DNA from: Cloacibacillus sp.
GTDB lineage: Bacteria > Synergistota > Synergistia > Synergistales > Synergistaceae
DNA: 64,000 nt
Direction: 5' to 3'
Assembly: GCF_020860125.1 (NCBI RefSeq)
Contig: NZ_JAJBUX010000023.1
Location: 7,992-71,991 of the forward strand
How positions within the stretch are numbered: position 1 is the stretch's first letter; the number at the start of each line of letters is the position of its first letter. The notes under the pieces are model-generated. The model was not told where the DNA came from. It was given only the letters and a program-made list of their open reading frames with translations, and made no database searches. A program made the translations under genes and the position numbers. Below, piece after piece: positions 17,322-25,829 of this stretch.

Positions 17322-18707
17322 TCATTTGTCCTGCCCATTTGAAGCTATTTTATCAAAGAGCAGGCAGAGGCTGCGGATCGCATTCCTGAAATCTTTGACG
17401 TAGAAGCATTCGTTAGGTGAATGGGAGCCGTTTTCCGGCCTGCCCCAGCCAAGAATCAGCATCGAAGGAATTTTCAGCGAATCTTTTATCTCACTTATAA
17501 TATGGATCGTTCCACCTGAGCGTATGAAGGCCGGGGCCTTTCCAAAAGCTTCCTCAATGGCCTCTGCCGCCATTCGTACATTAGGGTCGTCTATCTCGGT
17601 GACGACAGGTGTTGCCCCAAATAGAAAGCGGATATCCGTCTCCACTCCCGCTGGAATATTTTCGCGGATGAAATTTTCAAAGCAGCGAAATACTTTTTCA
17701 GGGCTTTGGTTAGGAACCAAGCGAGAACTGATTTTAGCAAAGGCCCTTGCCGGTATCACTGTCTTTGGGCCCTCGCCGGTGAAGCCGCCCCATATACCGT
17801 TTATGTCCAGCGTTGGGCGCGCGCTTTTTTTCTCAATGGCTGAGCAGCCCTTTTCTCCATGCAGCATGGCCATTCCAAGCGATTTGGCCACGGCGGCCTC
17901 GTCATAGGGCAGATGTGCCATTGCCTCGCACTCCCGTGAACTGAGTGGACGCACATCATCGTAAAACCCAGGTATTGTTATGTGCCCATCCTCATTTTTC
18001 ATTTTTGCAAGCAGCGTGGTTATGACCTCTGTAGCATTTAACGCGATACCTCCGAATAGGCCGGAATGAAGGTCTTTTTTCATCGTTTGCAGGGCAATCT
18101 CAAAGGAGACTATCCCACGAAAGCCGCAGGTTACGGCGGGAATGTCTTTTGACAGCATTGAGCTATCCGAAACGAAGAAGATATCACTGCGTAACTTATC
18201 GCCATTTTCCTTGAGAAAACGCAGCAGATTCTTACTGCCGATTTCCTCCTCTCCCTCGGCGAGGAAGATTATATTTAGAGGTAATTCTCCGCGCACCCGC
18301 TGATAACTTTCCAATGCTTTGACGTAGGTGTAGAGCTGCCCTTTGTCGTCGTTTGCCCCCCTGGCGAATATTGCCCCGTTTCTGATACTTGGTTCAAATG
18401 GTGGTGTTTTCCATTCCTCAAGCGGTACCTCCGGCTGCACGTCATAATGTCCGTAAATCAGCAGAGTTGGTGCCTCTTTGCGGTGTTCATGTCTGGCAAG
18501 CATGATAGGCCAGCCATTTGTTTCTATGAGGTCGCCGTGGAAACCAATATCTAGGAGTCTACCCAGTAACCACTCTGCCGAACACCGCATAGCGTCGCTG
18601 TTCTCTGAATAGGCGCTGACACTTGGAATCCGTAGGAACTCGCAAAGCTCCTGCTGATAGCGTTCTAACGAGTCGTCTATGTCTTTAAAAAATTTGTTTT
18701 CGGCCAT
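17322..18707 (-). CDS. M20-family metallopeptidase (dipeptidase/amidohydrolase)
   Basis: 461 residues with all M20 metal-site motifs: GHYDVQP (His87, Asp89), GANDDKGQ (Asp near 120), AEGEEEIGS (catalytic and ligand Glu near 153-154) and a C-terminal His in GSHSPNE. The lid/dimerisation domain lies at about 200-330 (KKDLHSGLFGG). The overall pattern is closest to the CNDP/Dug1-like dipeptidases, some of which cleave Cys-Gly. An N-carbamoyl-amino-acid amidohydrolase role, as in the ATC pathway, is the alternative but fits the motifs less well. AGGAGG lies 15 bases before the ATG, which is unusually far. Confidence 0.87.
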   Translation of the reverse strand: MAENKFFKDIDDSLERYQQELCEFLRIPSVSAYSENSDAMRCSAEWLLGRLLDIGFHGDLIETNGWPIMLARHEHRKEAPTLLIYGHYDVQPEVPLEEWKTPPFEPSIRNGAIFARGANDDKGQLYTYVKALESYQRVRGELPLNIIFLAEGEEEIGSKNLLRFLKENGDKLRSDIFFVSDSSMLSKDIPAVTCGFRGIVSFEIALQTMKKDLHSGLFGGIALNATEVITTLLAKMKNEDGHITIPGFYDDVRPLSSRECEAMAHLPYDEAAVAKSLGMAMLHGEKGCSAIEKKSARPTLDINGIWGGFTGEGPKTVIPARAFAKISSRLVPNQSPEKVFRCFENFIRENIPAGVETDIRFLFGATPVVTEIDDPNVRMAAEAIEEAFGKAPAFIRSGGTIHIISEIKDSLKIPSMLILGWGRPENGSHSPNECFYVKDFRNAIRSLCLLFDKIASNGQDK

Positions 18708-18779
18708 CTTTTGTTTGTTATACCTCCTGCTGCGATTTAAGACAACGCGATAGAGTTGCAGCTTAGATTTTTTAGCTAA

Positions 18780-18820
18780 GGAGCCGTGCTATCCCAGTTC
18801 AGTTAGGGCATTACGGCTCC
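18780..18820. other. Hairpin in the gap between the M20 and flavin-reductase genes
   Basis: GGAGCCGT (18780-18787) pairs with ACGGCTCC (18813-18820), with an inner CCC/GGG. It sits in a 181-bp gap that splits the seven-gene block, so it may end or attenuate transcription from the upstream half. No T-run follows on the minus strand, so it is not a classical terminator. Confidence 0.45.
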
Positions 18821-18888
18821 CAGCCATGTTACTTCGTGTTGCCGATAGGAGTTTTTACATAAAGATTTCCCTAGGATGCTCTGTGCCT

Positions 18889-19464
18889 CTACTTATCTAT
18901 CTCTTTGGCCGTCCATCCGTAGTGGCCGATGAGCGAATCCAGAGTCCAATATTCCTGTGCGTTATAGCAGAAGGCAAATGGTTTGAACTTGTCGATCATG
19001 ACCTTGTTTTTGTCGTTCAGCACTTCTTCATCAGCGTGCGTCGCCACGATCTCTGCGAGGAATATGTCATGTGAGCCAAGGGCGATGATATGTTTAATCA
19101 CGCACTCAATGTTTACAGGACATTCCTTTATCATCGGTACTTTGACAATCGAGGCTTCTACCGGCGTCAGCTTTGTAGCCTCCCATTTATTGACCTTCCT
19201 TGCGCTGAGTATCCCACATAGGTCGGTCTCTTTGGTGAGGTTACCTCCAGGGATGTTGATGACGAACTCTCCCGTCTCTTTCAGCATATGATATGAGTAA
19301 CGTGTGTCGCGGACTGAAATGTAGGCCATTGGCGGAACGGCGTTGATGATACCGCCATAGGAGATCGTGATGATGTTTGAATTGCCGTTTTTGTCGGCGC
19401 AGGTGGCCATAAAGGCTGGAATGGGTGAGATCGCGGAAACTGCGCCTATGTTCTTTTTTGCCAT
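18889..19464 (-). CDS. Flavin reductase/flavoredoxin-like FMN-binding protein
   Basis: 191 residues of the FMN-binding split-barrel type (PIPAFMATCADKNGNSNIITISYGG, PPMAYISVRDTRYSYHMLKETGEFVINI). Such proteins carry FMN and act as NAD(P)H:flavin reductases or small electron carriers (flavoredoxin). Length and start motif are typical. It lies 30 bp after the tautomerase gene in the same block. Its part in the pathway is unknown; it could supply reducing power for a reductive step on the imported compound. Confidence 0.82.
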   Translation of the reverse strand: MAKKNIGAVSAISPIPAFMATCADKNGNSNIITISYGGIINAVPPMAYISVRDTRYSYHMLKETGEFVINIPGGNLTKETDLCGILSARKVNKWEATKLTPVEASIVKVPMIKECPVNIECVIKHIIALGSHDIFLAEIVATHADEEVLNDKNKVMIDKFKPFAFCYNAQEYWTLDSLIGHYGWTAKEIDK

Positions 19465-19494
19465 GGTAATATCCTCCTTTTAAATAACGTCAGT

Positions 19495-19890
19495 TTACTT
19501 GCAGGGCTCGTCGTTTACGACCCAGAGACGGGTCTTAGCCTGCCAGGTAGCGATACCGCCCATAAGGCCCCAGCATGTCTCGGGGATGCGCAGGAAGGTT
19601 ATATAAGTGCGGTAGGGTGAGACTCCCAAGACCCTTGTCATAATCGAAGTAAGCGCTGCGGAGATGTCGTTGTTGGTCTTATGCTCGATACCGACCATAC
19701 TGCGTACATCGATCAGGGCCATCGGTTCCGAGCTATTGCCCATCATACCGTCTACCTTCTGGAGTATTACCATTACAGCCTCCTCGTTTTTGTGTGCCTG
19801 TTCGACCATTACCTTTGTTGCCTCGCGCAGGATAGTCTCCCTATCGCTTTCGTTATATGCTACGTTTGTCTGAATCTGTACACAGGGCAT
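19495..19890 (-). CDS. MIF/tautomerase superfamily protein
   Basis: 131 residues. It starts MPCVQIQTNV, so Pro2 would be the catalytic base after Met removal, as in MIF and phenylpyruvate tautomerases. The MIF-like blocks DVRSMVGIEHKTNNDISAALTS and GVSPYRTYITFLRI follow. Proteins of this fold catalyse keto-enol tautomerisation; the substrate here is unknown. TAAGGAGG precedes the start, and the gene lies 40 bp behind the symporter gene. Confidence 0.8.
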   Translation of the reverse strand: MPCVQIQTNVAYNESDRETILREATKVMVEQAHKNEEAVMVILQKVDGMMGNSSEPMALIDVRSMVGIEHKTNNDISAALTSIMTRVLGVSPYRTYITFLRIPETCWGLMGGIATWQAKTRLWVVNDEPCK

Positions 19891-19930
19891 GAAAATTCCT
19901 CCTTAATATATATTTTTATTGGCTACTTTA

Positions 19931-21328
19931 TTAGTTTTCCGCTTCGGTCGTTTTGAGCGAAGTCAGAAGGCTAACCACGATAAGTGTAAGAATTGAGAGC
20001 GGAACGGCAATCAGCGCACCGTCGATATTGTTAAAGCCGCTCTTAAGCCAAAGCTCCCAAACGAGCGCTGAGCTGCCGCCGATAATGATAGAACAAATGC
20101 CTCCGGCTGGAGTGACGCGCCTCCAAGTAAATGCTGCTACGAGTGCGGGAGTGATGGCCGCTGCGTATACGGTGTAAGCGTACATGATGATACCTAGCAC
20201 ATCTGTAAATTTGGCAATCAATATATAGGCCAGTATTCCGCAGGCGACTACTAAGAACCGTACCATCTTTAGCTTATGCGCTTCGTCGTTATTCTTTGTA
20301 ATATAGGGCGTGACGATGTCGTGTGCAACGCTAGTCGCGGCCGAGAGCATAAATGAATCTCCGGTGGTTATCATGAACGATACCGCCGCTGCAAGAATAA
20401 GGCCGCCGACGGCGAATGGTAGATGGTGCATCGCGATCATCAACAGGGCGGTATCCGGACGGATGCCCTTAAGGTAGGGAATGGAGAAGGCTTCAATCAA
20501 CACCGTCATTGTTCCGAGTATGACGGCCCCTACGATAAATAGAGCGCAAGATTTTGTAGCTTCTTTTCTATTCTTCGCAGCATTGAACCTTATGAAGAGG
20601 TTCTGGTCCCCCATCGCGAGAAAGGCGGTTGCTACAAGTACACCCCAGTTGGTAAGGCTGTTGTTGTTGGCTCCCGACCATGTAAAATACTCGTGGGGGA
20701 TCTGTGCGATCAGCCCAGAGAAGCCGCCGCTTTGGAAGAGCAGGCATGATATGGCGATGAGAAATGATACAAAGACGAAAAGTGCGCTGATTGCATCTGT
20801 GTAGGCGACGGAAGCCAGACCGCCGGTGACAGTCAGCAGGATTATGATTACGGCGGAGATGATAGTTCCCGTTTCAACGGGCAGCCCTGTCACGATATTG
20901 ATGACGTAGCCGGCACCCTTGAACTGATATGACGTGATGCCTATATAAGACAGGACGATGAAAACGGTGGCTAAGACACTGGCTGTCGTGCCGTATTTGT
21001 CTTTAAACAACGCAGGAATGGTAGTATTTTCCGCCGCTCTGATCTTTCCGGCAATCAAGAAAACGACAAGCAGACCGATTGGCGTGGAATACTGATAGAT
21101 GAGCCCGGCTAGGATGCCGCGGGAATAGACGATATTCGCGCAGCCGGTAATGCTGCCGCCGCCAAACCAGGTGGCGATCAGCGTACCGATAACTATCCAA
21201 AGTGGGAGGCTTCTGCCAGCTGTGACAAAACCTTCACTGGTCTTGACCAATTTTTTGCTAATGTAAAGTCCATAGGCTACTACTACAACGAGATATGCCA
21301 CAATGAACCAAAGGTAGCCGGAATGCAT
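19931..21328 (-). CDS. Sodium:solute symporter (SSS family)
   Basis: 465 residues, highly hydrophobic with about 13 membrane segments. It shows family hallmarks such as AGRSLPLWIVIGTLIATWFGGGS and GLASVAYTDAISALFVF near the sodium site. It imports a small organic solute with Na+; amino acids, peptides, carboxylates and pantothenate are all handled by the family. As the first enzyme-linked gene after the regulator in this block it probably brings in the compound that the downstream hydrolases degrade. The ribosome site is AAAGGAGAG, and a palindrome overlaps the likely promoter upstream. Confidence 0.9.
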   Translation of the reverse strand: MHSGYLWFIVAYLVVVVAYGLYISKKLVKTSEGFVTAGRSLPLWIVIGTLIATWFGGGSITGCANIVYSRGILAGLIYQYSTPIGLLVVFLIAGKIRAAENTTIPALFKDKYGTTASVLATVFIVLSYIGITSYQFKGAGYVINIVTGLPVETGTIISAVIIILLTVTGGLASVAYTDAISALFVFVSFLIAISCLLFQSGGFSGLIAQIPHEYFTWSGANNNSLTNWGVLVATAFLAMGDQNLFIRFNAAKNRKEATKSCALFIVGAVILGTMTVLIEAFSIPYLKGIRPDTALLMIAMHHLPFAVGGLILAAAVSFMITTGDSFMLSAATSVAHDIVTPYITKNNDEAHKLKMVRFLVVACGILAYILIAKFTDVLGIIMYAYTVYAAAITPALVAAFTWRRVTPAGGICSIIIGGSSALVWELWLKSGFNNIDGALIAVPLSILTLIVVSLLTSLKTTEAEN

Positions 21329-21390
21329 TAAATATCTCTCCTTTATTAGTTAATCAAATATTTATTAGATTAAAATATAGCTAACAAAAA

Positions 21391-21405
21391 ATACCGTAAT
21401 GGTAT
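21391..21405. promoter_or_regulatory. Palindrome ATACC-N5-GGTAT, candidate GntR operator
   Basis: A perfect 5-bp dyad 63-77 bp upstream of the symporter start. On the minus strand it lies just before a TATATT -10-like element, about where the -35 box would be, which suits repression. The same ATACCGTA core recurs at 21439 and upstream of the regulator gene itself at 22648. Confidence 0.5.
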
Positions 21406-21438
21406 AAGCCTGGGAAGGATAAAAGAAATGGCTTAGAT

Positions 21439-21446
21439 ATACCGTA
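21439..21446. promoter_or_regulatory. Second ATACCGTA motif upstream of the symporter operon
   Basis: Exact repeat of the ATACCGTA half of the palindrome at 21391, 48 bp further upstream. The other half of the dyad is degenerate here. Confidence 0.35.
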
Positions 21447-21840
21447 TTTTACAGAACTATGCTCTCTTGGTTGTTAGTATTGACAGCCGTTTTTTGTACA
21501 GATTCTTACAATTTCCATCGCCCCTTTTATACTTTGTATTTTCATGCCGGTTCCTCCCGGATATCAGTCGCGCGCAGACCTGTTTCCTTGGAGTATGGCA
21601 ATAAAACATCTAGCGGATATCTGCTAATTAGATTAGATATGACATCCGAATAAAAGTATGCTGCTATATTCACATTCTTTTTGCGGCGATGTAGTATCAA
21701 TTAAGAAGGCATAAAACAACAGTAGGTCACTTTGTCAGGAGACCTATTAAATGTCGGCTTGCGGTACTATCGTAAAATTACGTCCTAACTATCTATTTAT
21801 TATCCGTCCCAAGTTAATATTGGCTCGTTTCTCTCACGAC
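21447..21840. other. A+T-rich gene-free region between symporter and gntR
   Basis: About 400 bp with no convincing coding frame and no recognisable gene remnant. It contains the likely gntR terminator (21723-21746); GGATATC occurs twice, near 21558 and 21614. Confidence 0.4.
21723..21746 (-). terminator. Possible terminator after gntR
   Basis: TAGGTC/GACCTA with a 12-nt loop; on the minus strand it is followed by CTGTTGTTTTATG. It lies about 95 bp past the gntR stop. Confidence 0.4.
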
Positions 21841-22569
21841 CTATTGGTTGTTAGCATAGTAGGTTGTTTTATGTGACCAGTAATCGGTTCGTACATGATA
21901 CAGACTCATATAAACAGACCTGTCATTCTCCGTGTAGTAAACGCGTTTTCCGCTGAGGAGCGGAAAGCCTACCGGTATTTGCATTTCTTCGGCCATTTTG
22001 TCGTCCGCGGCGGCTGCGCGGATATCTTCTTCTGCCCGGTACAGCGTGATCTGGAAATCTCTTTCCAGGACTTCGCTGATGATGAAAAAGTCCCCAGCTC
22101 GTTTGAATGCCTCAATATTAAGAGAATCCCTCACGTAATTGTGCATAGAGAAGATGGGGATGTCTTTGAAATAACGCAGTCTGTGAATGTGAATCACCTG
22201 CTGATCTTCGTCAAGCATAAGTATCTCCCGCACATCGTCGTCAGGTTTCTCCATTTTGATCCATAGAGTTTTGCTGCTCAGTTGGTTAAAATCTCTCTCC
22301 ATATCCTTGGAGAAACCGCTTTGGAGCAGCCAGTGGCTCTCCTTCTTTCTGTCACAGACAAAAGTACCTCTGCCCTGGCAACGGAGCAGGAAGGTCTCCT
22401 GTTCAAGCATTGTTAAGGCCTGTCTGACAGGAGCCCTGCTGGCGCTATACAGCTTTTCGAGCTCTGCCTCTGTCGGGAGCTGGTCTCCAGGTTTTAGCTC
22501 TCCTTGGAGTATCCGTTTTTTGATATCAGCGTAGATACTATAATAAAGAGAATTTGTTTGTGTCTGTAT
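21841..22569 (-). CDS. GntR-family (HutC/UTRA) regulator, apparent ATA start
   Basis: The first ATG (22410) lies inside the DNA-binding domain. The frame stays open upstream and encodes the missing wing-helix: SIYADIKKRILQGELKPGDQ, then LPTEAELEKLY and SRAPVRQALTMLEQE. No ATG, GTG or TTG occurs in frame before the stop at 22600-22602. AGAGAGGAG lies nine bases before an in-frame ATA at 22567-22569, so I place the start there (242 residues). Residues 1-70 bind DNA and the rest is a UTRA ligand domain (IPVGFPLLSGKRVYY), which places it in the HutC subgroup. It probably represses the symporter-enzyme block. A rare ATA start, a start-codon mutation that silences the gene, or a base-call error would all explain it. 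Confidence 0.8.
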   Translation of the reverse strand: MQTQTNSLYYSIYADIKKRILQGELKPGDQLPTEAELEKLYSASRAPVRQALTMLEQETFLLRCQGRGTFVCDRKKESHWLLQSGFSKDMERDFNQLSSKTLWIKMEKPDDDVREILMLDEDQQVIHIHRLRYFKDIPIFSMHNYVRDSLNIEAFKRAGDFFIISEVLERDFQITLYRAEEDIRAAAADDKMAEEMQIPVGFPLLSGKRVYYTENDRSVYMSLYHVRTDYWSHKTTYYANNQ

Positions 22570-22647
22570 TTTTGTTCTCTCCTCTCTAATAAATAAACTT
22601 TAATGTATTGTTTATAATCTTTATACTCAATCTATTGAGAGGATTAT

Positions 22648-22656
22648 ATACCGTAA
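22648..22656. promoter_or_regulatory. ATACCGTAA motif upstream of gntR
   Basis: Third copy of the ATACCGTA motif, about 80 bp upstream of the regulator's apparent start, in the divergent region between gntR and the M48 gene. It suggests autoregulation. Confidence 0.35.
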
Positions 22657-22845
22657 GCTAATTTTGTCAAGCTATGGAAACCAAATATATTATGATGGCA
22701 GCTCTTCCTGAAATACAAATTTAAAATCCGTATAAAGAGCGGAGTTAAACAACCGCGGGCAAAAACGAACAGTCCTTTTTTCGGTATAATAATATAGAAC
22801 GCTCTCGCAGCGAAACGTACATGGGAAAGGGAGGGGCGACCGATA

Positions 22846-23952
22846 ATGAAAAAGACAGTGCTGCTGATGATGTTGATGGTATTACTTTTACCGGCTGTGG
22901 CCGCGCACGCGGCCGCGTCGCCGGAGCCCAGCGATAAAACGATAAAGCGCGAATTGAAGATCGGACGCAAGGGGTCGGAGGCGATCGAAAAACAGGTGCC
23001 GCGTGTCCTAGACCCTGTGGCGGAGGCGAAACTCGCGATGATCGCCGCGAAGCTTACGCCGTTTCTTCAGCGTGACCTTGATTATAATGTGCGCATCCTT
23101 GAGATGAAAGAGCCCAATGCCTTCTCACTGCCCGGCGGCATGACCTATTTCACGACCGGTATGCTTGAATTCCTGAAGAGCGAGGACGAGATCGCGGCGG
23201 TCATGTGTCACGAATTTATCCACGCCGACCGCGCTCACGGGATCGTACAGGCGAAGCGCAACAATAGGCTCACGCTGCTGACGATCGCGGGGCTGGTCGC
23301 CGCGACGCAGGCGGGCGACTCCGGCGCGGGGGTCGCGGCGATGGCGAGCGGACTGCAGACGGCTCTGATGAACAGCTACAGTATCGAGCTGGAGAAGGAG
23401 GCCGACGCGAGGGGGATAGACATCCTCTACAAGGCCGGCTATAATCCCGCGGCGATGCTGACGATGATGGAGCGTATGAAGGTGGAAAAGCTAAAGCGCG
23501 CTCAGTATCAGCTCGGCATATTCCAGACGCACCCCGAGGAGGAAGAGCGCGTAGAGGCGGCTCTTCAATATCTGCGCGATAAGGGCATCGAGATACAGCG
23601 CAAGGATGTGGTGCAGTCGCTGAAGATCAAGACCGACACCGTATCCGGCAATGTGCGTCTATATGTGGACGACGCCGTGCTTCTGTCAGCTCCGGCGACG
23701 GAGGAGTCGTCCAGGCTTTTCACGGAGCTTGGCGAGCGTTTGGATAGCACCCTCGAGCTTGAGCTTGCCCCATACGATATAAAGATACTCGGAGAAAAGG
23801 GAGAACAGTCTCTGGTGATAAGGCGCAAGACGATCCTCACGGAGAGCGAGCTGCTCCCGGGAATGCCGCCGCTTGCCGAACTTCGCGACCGGATAAACGA
23901 CGCGCTCAACAAGTCGCGCCGGGGAAATATGCTGACGGATTATTTTCAGTAG
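22846..23952 (+). CDS. Exported M48-family metalloprotease
   Basis: 368 residues. A signal peptide (residues 1-22, hydrophobic core then AHA) sends it across the cytoplasmic membrane. The zinc site is HEFIH at 122-126, with the third ligand Glu183 in the E-x-x-A-D motif (ELEKEADARG). The family includes BepA and LoiP, periplasmic proteases of outer-membrane quality control; the ordering of motifs fits those better than HtpX, which has membrane helices. The C-terminal 100 residues are not recognised. GGGAGGGG precedes the start, and a TATAAT lies at 22785-22790 without a clear -35 box. It is transcribed before dnaX, 57 bp apart. Confidence 0.88.
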   Translation: MKKTVLLMMLMVLLLPAVAAHAAASPEPSDKTIKRELKIGRKGSEAIEKQVPRVLDPVAEAKLAMIAAKLTPFLQRDLDYNVRILEMKEPNAFSLPGGMTYFTTGMLEFLKSEDEIAAVMCHEFIHADRAHGIVQAKRNNRLTLLTIAGLVAATQAGDSGAGVAAMASGLQTALMNSYSIELEKEADARGIDILYKAGYNPAAMLTMMERMKVEKLKRAQYQLGIFQTHPEEEERVEAALQYLRDKGIEIQRKDVVQSLKIKTDTVSGNVRLYVDDAVLLSAPATEESSRLFTELGERLDSTLELELAPYDIKILGEKGEQSLVIRRKTILTESELLPGMPPLAELRDRINDALNKSRRGNMLTDYFQ

Positions 23953-24009
23953 GGGTCAAGAGCGGTTTTTTCCTGTAGAATGTGTAAGGATTGATCGAGG
24001 AGGGGAAAC

Positions 24010-25827
24010 ATGTATATTTCACTATACCGCAGATATAGGCCCCAGACATTTTCCGACATGGTCGGACAGAGCGCGGCCGTCGGCGTATTGCTGGAATCCC
24101 TGCGCGAGGGCTCGCTTGGGCACGCCTATCTTTTTTCGGGACCGCGCGGATGCGGCAAAACCTCTGCCGCGCGCCTTGTAGCTAAGTCACTTGACTGCCT
24201 GAACCGCGGCGAGGACTGCGAACCATGCGGCGTGTGCGAGAATTGCCGCGCCATCGCCGCCGGCGAACATCTCGACGTCATTGAGATCGACGGAGCCTCA
24301 AACCGCGGGATAGGGGAGATACGCGACCTTAAGAGCCATGTGAGCCTCAAGGCGCTCTCCGCATCATATAAGGTCTACATTATAGACGAGGTCCATATGC
24401 TTACCGACGCCGCCTTCAACGCGCTGCTGAAGACGCTGGAGGAGCCGCCCGCGAACGTCGTATTTCTGCTGGCGACGACCGAGCCCCATAAGGTGCCGGT
24501 CACTATACGCTCGCGCTGCCAGCACATACCATTTCACCGGATAACGATCGCCGATACTGTGAGCCGCCTTAAGCACGTCTGCTCTCAGGAGAATATCGAG
24601 GCCGACGAGGAGGGGATCTGGGAGATAGCCCGCCAGGCCGACGGAGCCCTGCGCGACGCGCTGTCGCTCACGGAGCAGGCCGTGGCCCTTGGTCGCGGTA
24701 AGCTTTCTTTGGAGAGCGTCCGCGAGCTGACGAGCGGAAGCAGCCGCGCCGAGCTGGAAAAGTGGGTGACGATGCTGCGCACCGACCCGCGGGGAGCGGC
24801 TGCGGCTCTGCATTCGATAATGGCAAGAGGCATCTCTTCGGAGCGGCTCTGCGAGGCGCTCTTTGTGCTCTTTCGGGATCTGTGGCTCTTCTGCCTGTGG
24901 AAGGACAAGGCTCTGGAGGCGCTCGAAACTTCGAGCGCGGAGCGTGATTATCTTGCCGCGGAGGCCCAGCATTGGGACAAGGATAAACTGCAGGCGGCCT
25001 GTATGCTGTGCAGCCGGCTTTTGCCGCGCACGCATTACGGAATGAAGGGCGATATATTCAGCGGCCTGATATTTATGGAACTGCAGAATATACTGGCGGG
25101 AAACGTCCAGCCAGCGCCGCCTTCCCGCAGCAGGGAGCCGGAACGCGCCGCGGCGCCGCAGCCGGCGGCACGTACGCCGCGTGAGGAAATTTCACCCGCG
25201 CCGGCGCGTCAGGAGCGGCCGGCGGAACCGCTTCCGCCCGAGGATGATTTCTGGATGCCGCCGGAGGAGGAGCTGCCTCCGGTACGGCAGGAGCGCCCCG
25301 CCCAGAGGCGAGTCCAGGAACCTGCGCCGCTCTTTGCGGGACAGCCTGATATGATCTTTGGCAATGAGGCGCCCGCCGCTTTTGACGTCGCGGGGCTTTG
25401 CGCCAGACTTGGAGATAACGAATTTTCGCGGCTGGTGGGGAATCTTTCCTCTGACTGGCTTCCAATTGCCGCCGCGCTGCTGAACGCGGAGCTTTCGCGC
25501 CGCGACGGTACGCTGGAGGTGACCTTTGAGCGGCAGATGCCGGCGAAGAACTTCCTCTCGATCCCGCATAACCGCAAGACGCTCACCTGCGCCGCGGCAA
25601 AGCTGTGGGGGATCGCGGGCGGAGATACGCAGCCGCAGCCGCAGCATGTAAGCGAGCCGGACGAACCGGCTCCAGAAAAACAGTCCGCCGCCGCGCCGGA
25701 GGCTGAGGAGAACGAACCGACCGCTGCGCAGTCGCTCACATCTCATGTGTTGAGGCTGGCGGGGGCGGAGGTGCTCTATGTTAAGAGCATCCACGCAAAT
25801 GAAGATGAAACTGAGGGAAATGAATAA
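24010..25827 (+). CDS. dnaX: DNA polymerase III subunits gamma/tau
   Basis: 605 residues. The AAA+ clamp-loader motor has Walker A GPRGCGKT (44-51), zinc-module cysteines at 63, 70, 73, 76 and 79, Walker B/DExx IIDEVHM and the sensor SRC (IRSRCQ). A Pro/Glu-rich linker (about 370-440) and a tau-like C-terminal domain follow. It loads the sliding clamp and couples the two polymerases. No A-rich slippery site like that of E. coli dnaX was seen in the linker region. dnaE starts two bases after the stop, so the two replisome genes are co-transcribed. Confidence 0.96.
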   Translation: MYISLYRRYRPQTFSDMVGQSAAVGVLLESLREGSLGHAYLFSGPRGCGKTSAARLVAKSLDCLNRGEDCEPCGVCENCRAIAAGEHLDVIEIDGASNRGIGEIRDLKSHVSLKALSASYKVYIIDEVHMLTDAAFNALLKTLEEPPANVVFLLATTEPHKVPVTIRSRCQHIPFHRITIADTVSRLKHVCSQENIEADEEGIWEIARQADGALRDALSLTEQAVALGRGKLSLESVRELTSGSSRAELEKWVTMLRTDPRGAAAALHSIMARGISSERLCEALFVLFRDLWLFCLWKDKALEALETSSAERDYLAAEAQHWDKDKLQAACMLCSRLLPRTHYGMKGDIFSGLIFMELQNILAGNVQPAPPSRSREPERAAAPQPAARTPREEISPAPARQERPAEPLPPEDDFWMPPEEELPPVRQERPAQRRVQEPAPLFAGQPDMIFGNEAPAAFDVAGLCARLGDNEFSRLVGNLSSDWLPIAAALLNAELSRRDGTLEVTFERQMPAKNFLSIPHNRKTLTCAAAKLWGIAGGDTQPQPQHVSEPDEPAPEKQSAAAPEAEENEPTAAQSLTSHVLRLAGAEVLYVKSIHANEDETEGNE

Positions 25828-25829
25828 AT

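Noticed and set aside
21459..21653. Small plus-strand frame between the symporter and gntR genes
   Set aside because: A+T-rich, no ribosome site, no similarity recognised, antisense to the direction of the whole cluster.
25090..25330. Programmed frameshift in dnaX to make a short gamma subunit
   Set aside because: No A-AAA-AAG type slippery run with a downstream stem was seen in the linker-coding part.
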